Shown: one piece after another, positions 42,332 to 51,459 of the stretch
Position numbering within the stretch: position 1 is the stretch's first letter
Layout of the letters: every line of letters begins with the position of its first letter
NCBI GenBank assembly: GCA_964631725.1
Contig: CAZVYX010000002.1
Coordinates: 62,001-126,000, forward strand
Reading direction: 5' to 3'
Origin: GCA-2731375 sp964631725
GTDB taxonomy: Bacteria > Pseudomonadota > Alphaproteobacteria > GCA-2731375
Length of the DNA: 64,000 nt
Made by a program: the position numbers and the translations under genes
Notes under the pieces: generated by a model
Seen by the model: only the letters and a program-made list of their open reading frames with translations
The model's database searches: none
What the model was told of the DNA's origin: nothing

Positions 42332-43312
42332 TCAAGCAAAATCCAGCACGTTATCGGGATCCTGCCAGGGTGCGGGGACCTCCCTGCGGTCGTAGGGGCG
42401 GAAGCCGAAACGTTGATAGAGGGGCAGGGCCTTGGGGTGATCCAGGGTGCAGGTGTTGACCAGGACACGCGCCGGCTCCCGGTGCCACAGCATATCCAGC
42501 GACTGGCCCAACAGGTAGGGGCCCAGGCCCATGCCGATGAATTCCGGCATGATGCCGAAATAGGCCAACTCCGCGCGCGCCGGCAGGGGGCGGAAGTCGA
42601 GTTCGTAAAACCCGGCAGGCACGCCGCCCACGTACAGGACATAGACCTCAACGGCATCGTCCTGAATAATCGCGGCCAGTTCCCCGTCCGACAGTTTCTT
42701 GCGGTCGGTCCAGTACCAGGGCCGCCCCACGGCGTCATAGAGGTAGCGGTAGAAACTGATCGTGATGTCGTGGGCGCCGATCAGGGCGTGATTGCGTGCT
42801 TTCGGCACGATATGGGGCAGGGAGCCCCGCTCCAGCATTTCCAGATAGGTGACAATAACCGGTTCATCATCCATCTGATGGCCAATGGGCAGGGGCTTGC
42901 CGTCGAGACGCCGGCTCATGGTATTGGTCGGTTCGACCATGTAGCCGAGACGCTGGTAGAAGCCGATTACGTCGGTATTGCTGCCCCGAACCATCAGATG
43001 CATCTTGGGCACGCCGTCGGCCTGCAAACGTTTCTCCGCCGCATCCATGATGCGCCGGCCCAGATCCTCGCCCTGGCGGTCCGGATCGACCGCGACATAA
43101 TAGACCCAGCCACGATGGCCATCCTGGCCCACCATGGCGGTGGCGACAATCCGGTCGCCGTCTTCCAGGATCAGGATTTCACCATGTCCGCCTGATAGGC
43201 AAAAGGCAATGTCCCGGCGCGGATCGTTCAGCGGGTTTCGTAGCAGATCGCAACGCTGCCACAAATCGACCACGGCCTGCTCGTCACCGTCGCGGAAATT
43301 ACGGAGTTCCAT
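42332..43312 (-). CDS. Two-domain GNAT acetyltransferase
   Basis: The 326-residue protein has an N-terminal GNAT domain (YYVAVDPDRQGEDLGRRIMD, acetyl-CoA loop, about 70-90; GFYQRLGY, 116-123) close to the YpeA type, and a second GNAT domain from about 165 (ELAYFGIMPEFIGMGLGPYLL, then LYQRFGF). The second half carries an additional N-terminal region (HDITISFYRYLYDAVG) not seen in the first. Acceptors are unknown. It is ten bases downstream of sseA and is the last gene of a cysK-alaX-sseA run. Confidence 0.85.
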   Translation of the reverse strand: MELRNFRDGDEQAVVDLWQRCDLLRNPLNDPRRDIAFCLSGGHGEILILEDGDRIVATAMVGQDGHRGWVYYVAVDPDRQGEDLGRRIMDAAEKRLQADGVPKMHLMVRGSNTDVIGFYQRLGYMVEPTNTMSRRLDGKPLPIGHQMDDEPVIVTYLEMLERGSLPHIVPKARNHALIGAHDITISFYRYLYDAVGRPWYWTDRKKLSDGELAAIIQDDAVEVYVLYVGGVPAGFYELDFRPLPARAELAYFGIMPEFIGMGLGPYLLGQSLDMLWHREPARVLVNTCTLDHPKALPLYQRFGFRPYDRREVPAPWQDPDNVLDFA

Positions 43313-43322
43313 GACGGCGGCT

Positions 43323-44165
43323 TCAGGTCACGATGGGGGTGTCTTGGCGGCCGCCCCATTCGGACCAGCTGCCGTCGTAGAGCGTCATATCCCCATGGCC
43401 GAGGGCTTCCAGCGCCAATAGCAGAACAGCCGCCGACACACCGGAGCCGCAGGAGGTCACGACCGGCCGGGCCAAATCGACGTTCGCCTCCACGAACAGG
43501 TCGCGCAGTTGTTCTGCGCGATGCAAGGTGCCGTCCGCCTGGACCAGCTTGTCGTAGGGCAGGTTGAAGGCGCCCGGCATGTGGCCCGAGCGCAGTCCGG
43601 CCCGTGGCTCGGCGGCGGTGCCGTCAAACCGACCGGCCCCGCGGGCATCGATGATCTGCCGATCGCCGCCCTGGTCTATCAATTCAAGCATCTGTTCGAC
43701 GGAACGGACCATCGCCGGCTGGTAGTCGGCTTGGAAACTGGCCGGTGTTACCGCCGCAACGGTGTTTTCCATGGCCCGGCCCTCCGCCTGCCACTTCGTG
43801 CGCCCGCCATCCAGCACCGCCACCTTGTCGTGGCCAAAGGCGCGAAACATCCACCATACCCGGCAGGCCCCGGTCAGTTTGCCGCCGTCATAGGTCACCA
43901 CCGTATCGTCATTGCCGATGCCCATGGCGCCGACTGCCTGGGCGAAAGCGTCCGCATTAGGAAACATATGCGGCAAATCACTGTCCGGTGCGCAGACCAC
44001 ATCGATATTGAAGCGCTGGGCGCCGGGGATATGGGCCTCGGCATATTCCGCATCCGCGTCCCGGTTCTCCGCCGGCAGATAGAAGGAGCCATCGAGGATC
44101 CTGACATCGCCCTGGCCAAGATGATCAGCCAGCCAGGCCGTCGAAACAGTTGGAGCGTTGCTCAT
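43323..44165 (-). CDS. sseA: 3-mercaptopyruvate/thiosulfate sulfurtransferase (two-rhodanese type)
   Basis: The 280-residue protein has two rhodanese domains. The N-terminal one is inactive and contains DGGKLTGACRVWWMFRAFGH; the C-terminal one has the catalytic loop CGSGVSA with Cys239, the signature of 3-mercaptopyruvate sulfurtransferases (CGSGVTA) rather than CRKGVT. It moves sulfur from mercaptopyruvate or thiosulfate to thiol or cyanide acceptors, fitting the cysK operon. The gap to alaX is 35 bases. Confidence 0.92.
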   Translation of the reverse strand: MSNAPTVSTAWLADHLGQGDVRILDGSFYLPAENRDADAEYAEAHIPGAQRFNIDVVCAPDSDLPHMFPNADAFAQAVGAMGIGNDDTVVTYDGGKLTGACRVWWMFRAFGHDKVAVLDGGRTKWQAEGRAMENTVAAVTPASFQADYQPAMVRSVEQMLELIDQGGDRQIIDARGAGRFDGTAAEPRAGLRSGHMPGAFNLPYDKLVQADGTLHRAEQLRDLFVEANVDLARPVVTSCGSGVSAAVLLLALEALGHGDMTLYDGSWSEWGGRQDTPIVT

Positions 44166-44200
44166 GTGAAGCCTCAGAAAGTAAAAATAACGAATTGAAA

Positions 44201-44914
44201 TTATTCAGAGAATTCAATTGATATGCGGCGGTTCTGCCGGCCCTTTTTCTCGATTTTACGGACCCGCACCTGGCCGATTTCCGAGGTGTTGGCCACATGC
44301 GTCCCGCCGCAAGGCTGCAAATCGCAGCCGTCCACGTCGATCAGGCGGACGCGTCCCTGGCCCATGGGCGGTTTCACCGACATGGTCTTGACCAGATCCG
44401 GCTGGGCGCTCAATTCCTCGTCGCTGATCCAGCCGACGTTGACCGGATGGCCTTCATTGATCAGTTCGTTCAGGCGGGCGGTAATCGCGTCCTTCTCGAC
44501 GGTCATTTCCGGCATGTCGAAATCCAGCCGGCCCCTGCCGTCGCTGATCTGCCCGCCCGTGACCGGATATTCGACTACGGATGAGAGCAGATGCAGACAG
44601 GTGTGAATGCGCATCAGGCGGTGCCGCACATCCCAATCGATGGCGGCCGTGACGGCGGTTCCGGCGGCGGGCAGGTCCTGGCCCTCGGCGGGCACGTGGA
44701 CCACATCGTCGGGGCCTTCGCCCTTGACCGTGGTGGCAATGGCGATCTCGCTGCCGTCGGCCAGCCGCAGGACGCCCGCATCGCCGGGCTGGCCGCCGCC
44801 CGTGGGGTAAAACACCGTGCGGTCCAATTCGATGCCGCCGCGATCGTTTATCGCCGTGATCGTGGCCTCGCAGTCCTTGGTGTAGGGGTCGTCGCGGAAC
44901 AGCAGTTCGGTCAT
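44201..44914 (-). CDS. alaX: Alanyl-tRNA editing protein, AlaX type
   Basis: The 237-residue protein is a free-standing copy of the AlaRS editing domain. The zinc ligands are visible as His104 and His108 (HTCLH) and Cys202 with His206 (CGGTH). It removes serine or glycine mischarged on tRNA-Ala in trans. The length corresponds to AlaX-M. It lies 19 bases after cysK and shares that operon, which is uncommon for a tRNA-editing gene. The start at 44914 is a plain ATG without competition. Confidence 0.92.
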   Translation of the reverse strand: MTELLFRDDPYTKDCEATITAINDRGGIELDRTVFYPTGGGQPGDAGVLRLADGSEIAIATTVKGEGPDDVVHVPAEGQDLPAAGTAVTAAIDWDVRHRLMRIHTCLHLLSSVVEYPVTGGQISDGRGRLDFDMPEMTVEKDAITARLNELINEGHPVNVGWISDEELSAQPDLVKTMSVKPPMGQGRVRLIDVDGCDLQPCGGTHVANTSEIGQVRVRKIEKKGRQNRRISIEFSE

Positions 44915-44933
44915 CCGGGCCTCGTTGTTGTTG

Positions 44934-45944
44934 CTACCCGCCGTCCGCCATCCAGCTTGGTACGGGCAGGCCTTTCTCAGTTAGGAAAGGCACATTGAAC
45001 ATCTTGCTTTGATAACGCTGGGCGCCATCACAAAGCAAGGTCACAATTGTGTGGCCCGGGCCCATTTGTTGCGCCAGGCGGATGGCGCCGGCCACGTTTA
45101 CGCCGCTGGAGGAGCCCAGGACCAGGCCCTCCTCGATAATCAGGTCGAAGGCGATTTGCAGGGACTCATTGTCCGGAATTTGAAACGGTGCATCGACCTC
45201 CAGGCCTTCCAGATTGGCGGTAATGCGGCCCTGGCCGATGCCTTCCGTAATCGAGTCTCCCTCGGCCTTCAATTCGCCATTGGCATAGTAGTTGTACAGC
45301 GCCGCGCCGGGCGGATCCGCGAGACCAATGGTGATGGCGGGGTTCTGTTCGCGAAGATATTGCGCAATCCCCGCCAGCGAGCCGCCGGAACCGACGGCGC
45401 AGATGAAGCCATCCAGCTTGCCATTGGTCTGGCGCCAGATTTCCGGCCCGGTGGTCTCGTAATGGCCTTGGCGGTTGTCCACATTGTCGAACTGATTGGC
45501 CCAGATCGCGCCTTCGGGATGGTCGGCGGCAATTTCGGCTGCCAGACGCCCGGAATATTTGATGTAATTGTTCTCGTCCCGGTAGGGCAGGGCGGGAACT
45601 TCCCGCAGATCAGCCCCGCACATGCGCAGCATGTCCTTTTTTTCCTGGGTCTGGGTCTCGGGGATGACGATAACCGTCTTGTAGCCGCGTGCATTGGCAA
45701 CCAGGGCCAGACCGATGCCGGTATTGCCGGCGGTGCCTTCGACAATAATGCCGCCCGGACGCAATTCTCCCCTGGCTTCCGCCGCCTTGACGATGGCCAG
45801 GGCCGCCCGGTCCTTGACCGAACCGCCCGGATTAAGGAATTCGCCCTTGCCCAATATTTCGCAGCCCGTTGCCTCCGAGGCCTTTTTCAGCCGGATCAAA
45901 GGGGTGTTGCCGATGCTGTCGATGAAACCTTGCCGCACGTCCAT
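44934..45944 (-). CDS. cysK: Cysteine synthase (O-acetylserine sulfhydrylase)
   Basis: The 336-residue PLP enzyme has NPGGSVKDRAAL with PLP Lys44, EGTAGNTGIG for the carboxylate-binding loop, GSGGSLAGIAQ phosphate loop, and GSSSGVN near the C-terminus. It forms cysteine from O-acetylserine and sulfide. The insertion PPGAALYNYYANGE and length resemble the alphaproteobacterial CysK lineage rather than cystathionine beta-synthase. It heads the operon cysK-alaX-sseA-GNAT. The 101-base gap upstream presumably contains its promoter. Confidence 0.93.
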   Translation of the reverse strand: MDVRQGFIDSIGNTPLIRLKKASEATGCEILGKGEFLNPGGSVKDRAALAIVKAAEARGELRPGGIIVEGTAGNTGIGLALVANARGYKTVIVIPETQTQEKKDMLRMCGADLREVPALPYRDENNYIKYSGRLAAEIAADHPEGAIWANQFDNVDNRQGHYETTGPEIWRQTNGKLDGFICAVGSGGSLAGIAQYLREQNPAITIGLADPPGAALYNYYANGELKAEGDSITEGIGQGRITANLEGLEVDAPFQIPDNESLQIAFDLIIEEGLVLGSSSGVNVAGAIRLAQQMGPGHTIVTLLCDGAQRYQSKMFNVPFLTEKGLPVPSWMADGG

Positions 45945-46045
45945 GCCCTACTCCACAGCTTGCTAATATATTTGATGGGCAGACTAGGCGTTATACCCAT
46001 TAAGGACAAGTAGTTGAAATATAACTACATAAAAAACCAGTGTAA

Positions 46046-46654
46046 TTAGCCGAGCCAGCGTTGGCGGATTTCCTCCCGGTGCAGGGCCAACCACTGCACC
46101 GCCACAATCACCGGCCCGGCATTTATGCGGCCGTCATCCAGCGCCGCCATGACATCGGCAAACGGCATGACGATGACCTTGATATCCTCGCCCTCCGCCG
46201 CCACGCCGTGGATGCCGCCGGCCAGGGACGCGTCCGTCCGGGCGCAGTAGATGGAGATATGTTCGGTCACCGCACCGGGCGAGGCATAGAGGTCCAGGGC
46301 ATGGGTGATATGGCTCAGTTCGATGCCGGCTTCTTCCATCGCTTCCCGGCGGACCACGTCCTCCAGTTCCTCGCCGTCCTCGATGATGCCGGCAACCACC
46401 TCCAGGCACCACGGCTGATCGCCACGAGCAAAAGGCCCGATCCGGAATTGCTCTATCATGACCACTTCGTCGCGCACCGGGTCGTAGGGCAGAGCCAGGA
46501 CGGCATGGCCCCGCTCCAACACCTCCCGGCGGATCTCGGCCCCCATGCCGCCCTGATACAGGCTGTGGCGCAGGCGATAGGCGTCGACCCGGTAATAGCC
46601 CTGAAAGACGGTTTGTTTTTCGATCACTTCGACCTTGCGGTCCGTATCACTCAT
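46046..46654 (-). CDS. nudF: ADP-ribose pyrophosphatase-type Nudix hydrolase
   Basis: The 202-residue protein contains a complete Nudix box, GX5EX7REXXEEXGI (GIIEDGEELEDVVRREAMEE, then AGI, about residues 95-117). LYASPGAVTEHISIYCAR after the box is the YqiE/NudF feature that favours ADP-ribose. It would split ADP-ribose into AMP and ribose phosphate. The start at 46654 lies in an eight-base overlap with the end of the antiporter gene (ATGAGTGA). It is the last gene of the HK-SEL1-NhaP-Nudix run. Confidence 0.9.
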   Translation of the reverse strand: MSDTDRKVEVIEKQTVFQGYYRVDAYRLRHSLYQGGMGAEIRREVLERGHAVLALPYDPVRDEVVMIEQFRIGPFARGDQPWCLEVVAGIIEDGEELEDVVRREAMEEAGIELSHITHALDLYASPGAVTEHISIYCARTDASLAGGIHGVAAEGEDIKVIVMPFADVMAALDDGRINAGPVIVAVQWLALHREEIRQRWLG

Positions 46655-47924
46655 GCTTCTTCTCTGAATCCTGACTTGGCACGACCCAGGCGACCAGGCG
46701 GCCAATGGTCAAACCTTGAACCAATATTGAAAAAACCACGACGGTGTAGCAGACGGTGACGATGGCGTCTTTCTCCGCGCCATCAGGCAATGACAGCGCC
46801 AGGGCGACGGAGATGCCGCCGCGCAGGCCGCCCCAGGTCAATACCGGGATCGCGCCCTTGGTAAAATCCCGCCACAGGCCCAGCAGGCCGATGGGAATGG
46901 CCACGGCCACGAAGCGCGCGCCCAGAACCAGGGGAATGGCGATCAGCGCTACCCACATCAGCCCCGGTTCGGTCGAGATCACCACCACCTCCAAGCCAAT
47001 CAGCAGGAAAAGCACAGCATTGAGGATTTCATCGATCAGGGTCCAGAAGTTGGTCAGATGGTCCCGCGTGGTCTCGCTCATGGCCAGGCGGGTGCCATGA
47101 TTGCCGATCAGCAGCCCGGCCACGACCACGGCGATGGGGCCGGAGGTATGCAGCATTAGCGCCACCTGGTAGGTCACCGTGACCAGGGCCAGGGTTATGA
47201 TGACCTCCAGATTGTACTCATCAATCGAGCGCAAGGCCCAAAAGGCAACGGCGCCGGCCAGCAGGCCCAGAACCGCGCCGCCGACGGCTTCGCGCAGGAA
47301 CAATACGGCGATCCCAACGGCATCGATCGAACCGCCATGGCCTTCGGAAGTCGCCATGGCCAGCAGGATGACGAATACAACGACGCCAACGCCGTCGTTG
47401 AACAGGCTTTCACCGGCGATCTTGGCTTCCAGGCTGGCGGGCACGTTGGCGCTTTTCAATATGCCCAGCACTGCCACCGGATCGGTGGGCGAAATGAGGG
47501 CGCCAAACAACAAACAATAGATAAACGGCAGTTCCAGCCCGACCAGACCGGTCGCCAGCCAGATGCCGGCGCCGACCAGTGTGGTGGAGAGCAATAGTCC
47601 GCCGGTCGCCATGGCGGCGATGGGCCAGCGCCGTTTGGCCAGTTGCGCCAGATCGACGTGCAGGGCACCGGCGAACAGCAGAAAGCCCAACATGCCGTGC
47701 ATCAGGGCGGCGGTGAAATCAATCTCGATCAAGGCGGCGCGCAGCCCCGGCCCGACGCCCCAACCGGGCACGATGGCATCGATCGCCAAGGCGCCGAGGG
47801 AGGCGGCCATGGCGATCAGGACCAGACCTATGGTGCGGGGCAGGCGCAGAAATCGATGGTTGAGATAGCCGAACACCGCGGCCAGGCCCAACAGGGTAGC
47901 AATATCGCGAAAGAGGTGTTCCAT
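46647..47924 (-). CDS. Sodium/proton antiporter, CPA1 (NhaP) family
   Basis: The 425-residue protein has about twelve membrane helices. The cation-site motif FGALISPTDPVAV and SLFNDGVGVVVFV (about 180-192) contains the paired Asn-Asp typical of NhaP/CPA1 antiporters, and TWGGLRGGISVALALSLP near residue 370 is a CPA1 signature. It exchanges sodium or potassium for protons, serving pH and salt tolerance. The gene is 15 bases after the SEL1 gene and overlaps the Nudix gene by eight bases. Confidence 0.92.
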   Translation of the reverse strand: MEHLFRDIATLLGLAAVFGYLNHRFLRLPRTIGLVLIAMAASLGALAIDAIVPGWGVGPGLRAALIEIDFTAALMHGMLGFLLFAGALHVDLAQLAKRRWPIAAMATGGLLLSTTLVGAGIWLATGLVGLELPFIYCLLFGALISPTDPVAVLGILKSANVPASLEAKIAGESLFNDGVGVVVFVILLAMATSEGHGGSIDAVGIAVLFLREAVGGAVLGLLAGAVAFWALRSIDEYNLEVIITLALVTVTYQVALMLHTSGPIAVVVAGLLIGNHGTRLAMSETTRDHLTNFWTLIDEILNAVLFLLIGLEVVVISTEPGLMWVALIAIPLVLGARFVAVAIPIGLLGLWRDFTKGAIPVLTWGGLRGGISVALALSLPDGAEKDAIVTVCYTVVVFSILVQGLTIGRLVAWVVPSQDSEKKHE

Positions 47925-47939
47925 GCGGCGTTGGCTGGT

Positions 47940-49637
47940 TTACTGCTTCGCCTGATCGTCGAACGGCGCCAGGGATAGCACGGGCGCATCGTTCACGGTC
48001 AACTGCCCATCGGGACGGACCGCCAGATTGAACAGGTGACCGCCGTCATTTGCCAATGGCCGGCCCATCTTGATCAAGGCGGCCAGGGGCGGGAACTGCT
48101 TGCCGCGGGGAGAGGCGGAAAGTTTCTTCAGTCCCTTGATGCGCAGATTGCCGCCGCCGACCATGCCGGCCTTGGCGGATCGGTTCGCCAACAGCGTGAG
48201 GACCATGGCGATATCATAATCTTGCGCCTTGATATTGGCGCGTTTCAGGCGCAAGACCGTCGCCGCCGCGCTGAGTTCCTGGCGCAGGCGTTGAAAGACC
48301 TGGGGGCCGGAGCTTACCTCGCCCAGCAGCGCCATTTCGACCGCCGCCGCGACGCCGACGTTGACGACGGTCTCGCTGGGCACGTTTTCAATCGCCAGGG
48401 CGATGTCCAGATCCCCCGGCACCATGGCTTCCGGCGCCGCGCTGCCGCTGCCGCTCAGGCCATGATGGACGGCGCTGAGGACGAGGTCCAGCAAGTTGCC
48501 GTTCTTGTTGGATAGATCCAGGCCATATTTGGCCCGGCCCAGGCGGAATGTGCCCTGACCGGGATCATGCACCACAAGATTTTCAATTTCCGTGCGCAGC
48601 CCGACACCGCTGGATAACCCGAGTATCTGCTTCAGCGGCAATGTGCCGTTTCCGGCTTGTCCCTGGCTATCGTTCTTGTTGTATGCGGCGATATCCAGCC
48701 GGCGCAGGTCCAGCACTATTGCCGCTTTGCCAAGACGAAGGGAGGACTTTTTGCCATTCGTCAAATCTATTCCCCGAAGGGCAAAACGCATGGGACCGGT
48801 CCACAGACCATTTTGTTCCGGCACGTCGGCCTGAACCAGGACCTCGTCGATGCGGCCCATTTCCCCCCCCGCATCCAGCAGGAAGCGCAGCTCGCCAAGA
48901 CGGAATTCAAACACCGTGCTGGATTTAAGCTGGCGGTCCCAGCGCAGCTTCGCCAGGCGATTTGCGATGGTAACGCGGCCCGTATCGCCGTCAGGCCGGC
49001 GGAAATGCATCTCACCCGGCAGGGCCAGGGTTATGTCGTCGAACCGCGCGTCCTGGCGGCGTACATGGGCAACCACGGTGCCAATATCGAAAAGGCCGCC
49101 GTCATCGCTATGAATAGCCATGTCAGGGACGGTGATTTCAATGGCATCGTCAAGGCGCACCGTCCGCAATTCGCCGTAAACCAGTTGGCCGTCCTTGGCA
49201 ATCTTGCCGCCGATCTGCGCCAGCAAATCCTCGACCGAGGCTTCGACCCGTTCCAACTCGGTCATTTCGCTCCAGGCTTTGCGCGGCTTCTTTTTCGCGG
49301 CGGTCTTTGTCTTGGTGCTGGGCGCTTGCAGTTTGTGCAACAGCCGCTGGCCCGGCTTATAGCCCTGTTCGGCGGCCCGGCTTGCCCATTCCTTGGCCTT
49401 CGCCTTGTCTTTTGGTACGCCGCGGCCCTTCAGGTACAGAACGGCCATGGAGTATTGCGCCCTGGCATCGCCCTGTTGCGCCAAATCCTGCCAGATGGTC
49501 AGTGCGCCGCTGTAATCACCGAGGGTGTAGAGCCGTTGGCCATATAGGAAATCGCCGCTTTCGGCGCTTTTGACGGTCTGCCAGGGCGCCAAGGCGACCG
49601 TGGTTGCGAGCAGGGCTGCTAGGGCGGTTTGCTTCAT
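47940..49637 (-). CDS. Periplasmic protein with SEL1 repeats and long beta-rich domain
   Basis: The 565-residue protein starts with a signal peptide (MKQTALAALLATTVALAPWQ, cleavage after about residue 24). Residues 28-105 hold a TPR and a SEL1-type repeat (AQYSMAVLYLKGRGVPKDKA). A Lys-rich linker (KTKTAAKKKPRKAW) leads to a 400-residue beta-rich part that resembles DUF2125/YdgA-like periplasmic proteins, with repeating VxLDLRRLDIA or LDIALAIENV strands. No enzyme motif is seen. It lies 15 bases before the antiporter gene and probably acts in envelope assembly or stress, which is an inference only. Confidence 0.7.
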   Translation of the reverse strand: MKQTALAALLATTVALAPWQTVKSAESGDFLYGQRLYTLGDYSGALTIWQDLAQQGDARAQYSMAVLYLKGRGVPKDKAKAKEWASRAAEQGYKPGQRLLHKLQAPSTKTKTAAKKKPRKAWSEMTELERVEASVEDLLAQIGGKIAKDGQLVYGELRTVRLDDAIEITVPDMAIHSDDGGLFDIGTVVAHVRRQDARFDDITLALPGEMHFRRPDGDTGRVTIANRLAKLRWDRQLKSSTVFEFRLGELRFLLDAGGEMGRIDEVLVQADVPEQNGLWTGPMRFALRGIDLTNGKKSSLRLGKAAIVLDLRRLDIAAYNKNDSQGQAGNGTLPLKQILGLSSGVGLRTEIENLVVHDPGQGTFRLGRAKYGLDLSNKNGNLLDLVLSAVHHGLSGSGSAAPEAMVPGDLDIALAIENVPSETVVNVGVAAAVEMALLGEVSSGPQVFQRLRQELSAAATVLRLKRANIKAQDYDIAMVLTLLANRSAKAGMVGGGNLRIKGLKKLSASPRGKQFPPLAALIKMGRPLANDGGHLFNLAVRPDGQLTVNDAPVLSLAPFDDQAKQ

Positions 49638-49707
49638 GCCACGGCTGATCCGTTTGCGGCCTCGTTATCACGGCCCCGATCATAACCAACCCAGGGCACG
49701 GTTGCAG

Positions 49708-49737
49708 AAAAAAATTCCTGAGAACGATGGCTGTTCT
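49708..49737 (-). terminator. Weak terminator after the kinase-like gene
   Basis: AGAAC and GTTCT pair around a seven-base loop (49721-49737), overlapping the stop codon of the kinase gene, and a run of seven T residues follows on the minus strand (49708-49714). The stem is short, so partial termination at most is suggested. Confidence 0.35.
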
Positions 49738-51106
49738 ACAGCAAGCGCTCGGGCGGCAGGGTAAGAATGATGTGCGTTTCATCCGGTTTAGGGCCGCCGG
49801 TCTGCAGCTTGCCGCCGTGCAATTCGACCAGTTGCCGGGCGATCGGCAGGCCATAGCCTATGCCCAGCCGCTCGGCGCCCGTGCCCGCGGGGTGGCCATC
49901 AACAGGGTCCAGGACCAAGGCGACCCGTTCGGGTGAGACGGTGCTGCCGGTGGCGCGGATCAACAGCATGATGTCGCGGGCCGCCGTCACGGACAGGCGT
50001 AGCTCAACGCGTCCGCCGCCGCCGACCAGCGCGATGCAGTTGGAGGTCAAGGCGATGATTACCTGGCGAACGCGGCCATGATCCGCCCTGACCTGCAGGC
50101 CGCCCGTGGGCAGGTCCGTGTTCAGCGCGACGTCACGGGCCTGGGCCAGGGAAGAGACGGTCTGGGTACACGCGGCAACCAGCTCCGCCAGATTAAAATC
50201 AGCGTCGGTTACTTCAAGGTCGCCGGTTTCGACACGGGCGAGGTCGAGAACCTCATCGATGACGCCCAACAGATGCCGGCCGCTGCTTTCAATATCCGAG
50301 GCGCAGGAGCGGTAGCGCTCGTCGGACAACTGGCCCATCAATTCACGGCTGATAATCTGCGCAAATCCGACGATGGCATTCAGGGGCATGCGAATTTCGT
50401 CACAGACGGCGGTGATGCTTTGGCCTTTGGCTCGCGCCGTATGAGCCGCCAGATTTTGCGCTTTGGCAAGGTTGTTGGCGGTGTCGCGGTGGCGTTCAAC
50501 TTCCCGGCGCAAAGTGTTCCGCGACAAGGCGTGGAGGTCCAAATAGGCCCGCGCCATTGCCGTGACCAGAACCGCGGCCACCATGACGCCGGCCATGAAC
50601 AAGCCCGGCGAATGTTCCGCCGCCAGATTCTGGGGAAAGGCATGACCGTTGACATACAGGGTGATGAGAATGCCGTAGCATGCCGCCAATGCGCTCAAGC
50701 CGACGATCTGACCCATGGCAGGGAGGAAGAACAGGCAAAACACCGGAATGACAATGGATACGGGCAGCACCGGCGATAGATGGCCACCATAGTTATATGC
50801 CGCCAACAGGATCAGAGCGTTCAGTATTACAATAGAGATGGTGGACAGCAGATTGTAGGCGCCGGTCAGGCGAAACATGATCGGCTGCAGCAACAGCGTC
50901 GTGGTCAGTGCCAGGAACAGCCAAAAGTCCGGTGTGATCCGCAATGCCGTCTCGTACACCCATGCCGCAAGCGCCAAGGCCAGCAGGCCCGCCACCATAT
51001 GGCAGGTGTTAAACCAGCGATAAAGCCGTTCGGTATGTGCGTCGGCGCGCGGACGCGACGGCATCAAGGTTTCCGGTAGGCGCTGCATTCTTGTCAGTAC
51101 GGTCAC
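49736..51106 (-). CDS. Degenerate membrane histidine kinase (no phospho-acceptor His)
   Basis: The 456-residue protein has six to seven membrane helices (residues 37-190), a coiled region (195-225), a HisKA-like helix pair and a HATPase_c domain. The H-box, normally SHELRTPLNAI, reads CDEIRMPLNAI, with Asp236 (codon GAC) in place of the phospho-accepting His. In the HATPase domain the N-box Asn (N356) and the G2 glycines (GIGYGL, 415-420) remain, but the G1 Asp of DxGxG is Ala385 (ATGSTV). It is therefore likely a pseudokinase that binds or regulates other kinases. GTG start at 51106 has AGGG upstream; an ATG at 51088 is possible. It precedes the SEL1 gene by 98 bases on the same strand. Confidence 0.85.
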   Translation of the reverse strand: MTVLTRMQRLPETLMPSRPRADAHTERLYRWFNTCHMVAGLLALALAAWVYETALRITPDFWLFLALTTTLLLQPIMFRLTGAYNLLSTISIVILNALILLAAYNYGGHLSPVLPVSIVIPVFCLFFLPAMGQIVGLSALAACYGILITLYVNGHAFPQNLAAEHSPGLFMAGVMVAAVLVTAMARAYLDLHALSRNTLRREVERHRDTANNLAKAQNLAAHTARAKGQSITAVCDEIRMPLNAIVGFAQIISRELMGQLSDERYRSCASDIESSGRHLLGVIDEVLDLARVETGDLEVTDADFNLAELVAACTQTVSSLAQARDVALNTDLPTGGLQVRADHGRVRQVIIALTSNCIALVGGGGRVELRLSVTAARDIMLLIRATGSTVSPERVALVLDPVDGHPAGTGAERLGIGYGLPIARQLVELHGGKLQTGGPKPDETHIILTLPPERLL

Positions 51107-51459
51107 GTTTCTTGCCCTAGTTTGCCAATCTCTTGTACTTCCAGCCCGCCTAGACTAGCGGCGGAATTCTTTCGAACTGATTAGCGGTTGTTACCAAAAC
51201 GTTGCCGCGCGCCGGCGGCTGACGCGCCTCCGCCGGCCTGACGTTCGGGCCGGCCGCTTCTCGATTTGGGACAGGACATTGGATCGTGATGTATCAAATT
51301 GGGACAGTCCGCCGGCTTTTCGCACGAAAAAACGGCAAATTTCAGCCAAGCTTGGCCGGTGTGATGAATGGCACACATCTTGCTTCATAAAGCATGGATA
51401 CCGCCGACGTATTGGCGGGCATGTGAACGATCCGTTGATAATTCGCAGGAGTAGTCAGC
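51107..51459. other. Divergent intergenic region (353 bases)
   Basis: This gap separates the kinase-like gene (minus) from the 43-codon gene (plus). It contains a GC-rich hairpin of 8-base arms (GCCGGCGG, 51211-51218, with CCGCCGGC, 51230-51237) and a direct repeat WTTGGGACAG at 51265-51274 and 51298-51307, 33 bases apart. I saw no tRNA, no reading frame with a convincing start and no recognised operator. Promoters for both neighbours are presumably here. Confidence 0.6.

Noticed and set aside
46010..46028. GTAGTT/AACTAC inverted repeat between the Nudix and cysK genes
   Set aside because: Stem of six AT-rich pairs without a T tract in either direction; possibly an operator, but not supportable.
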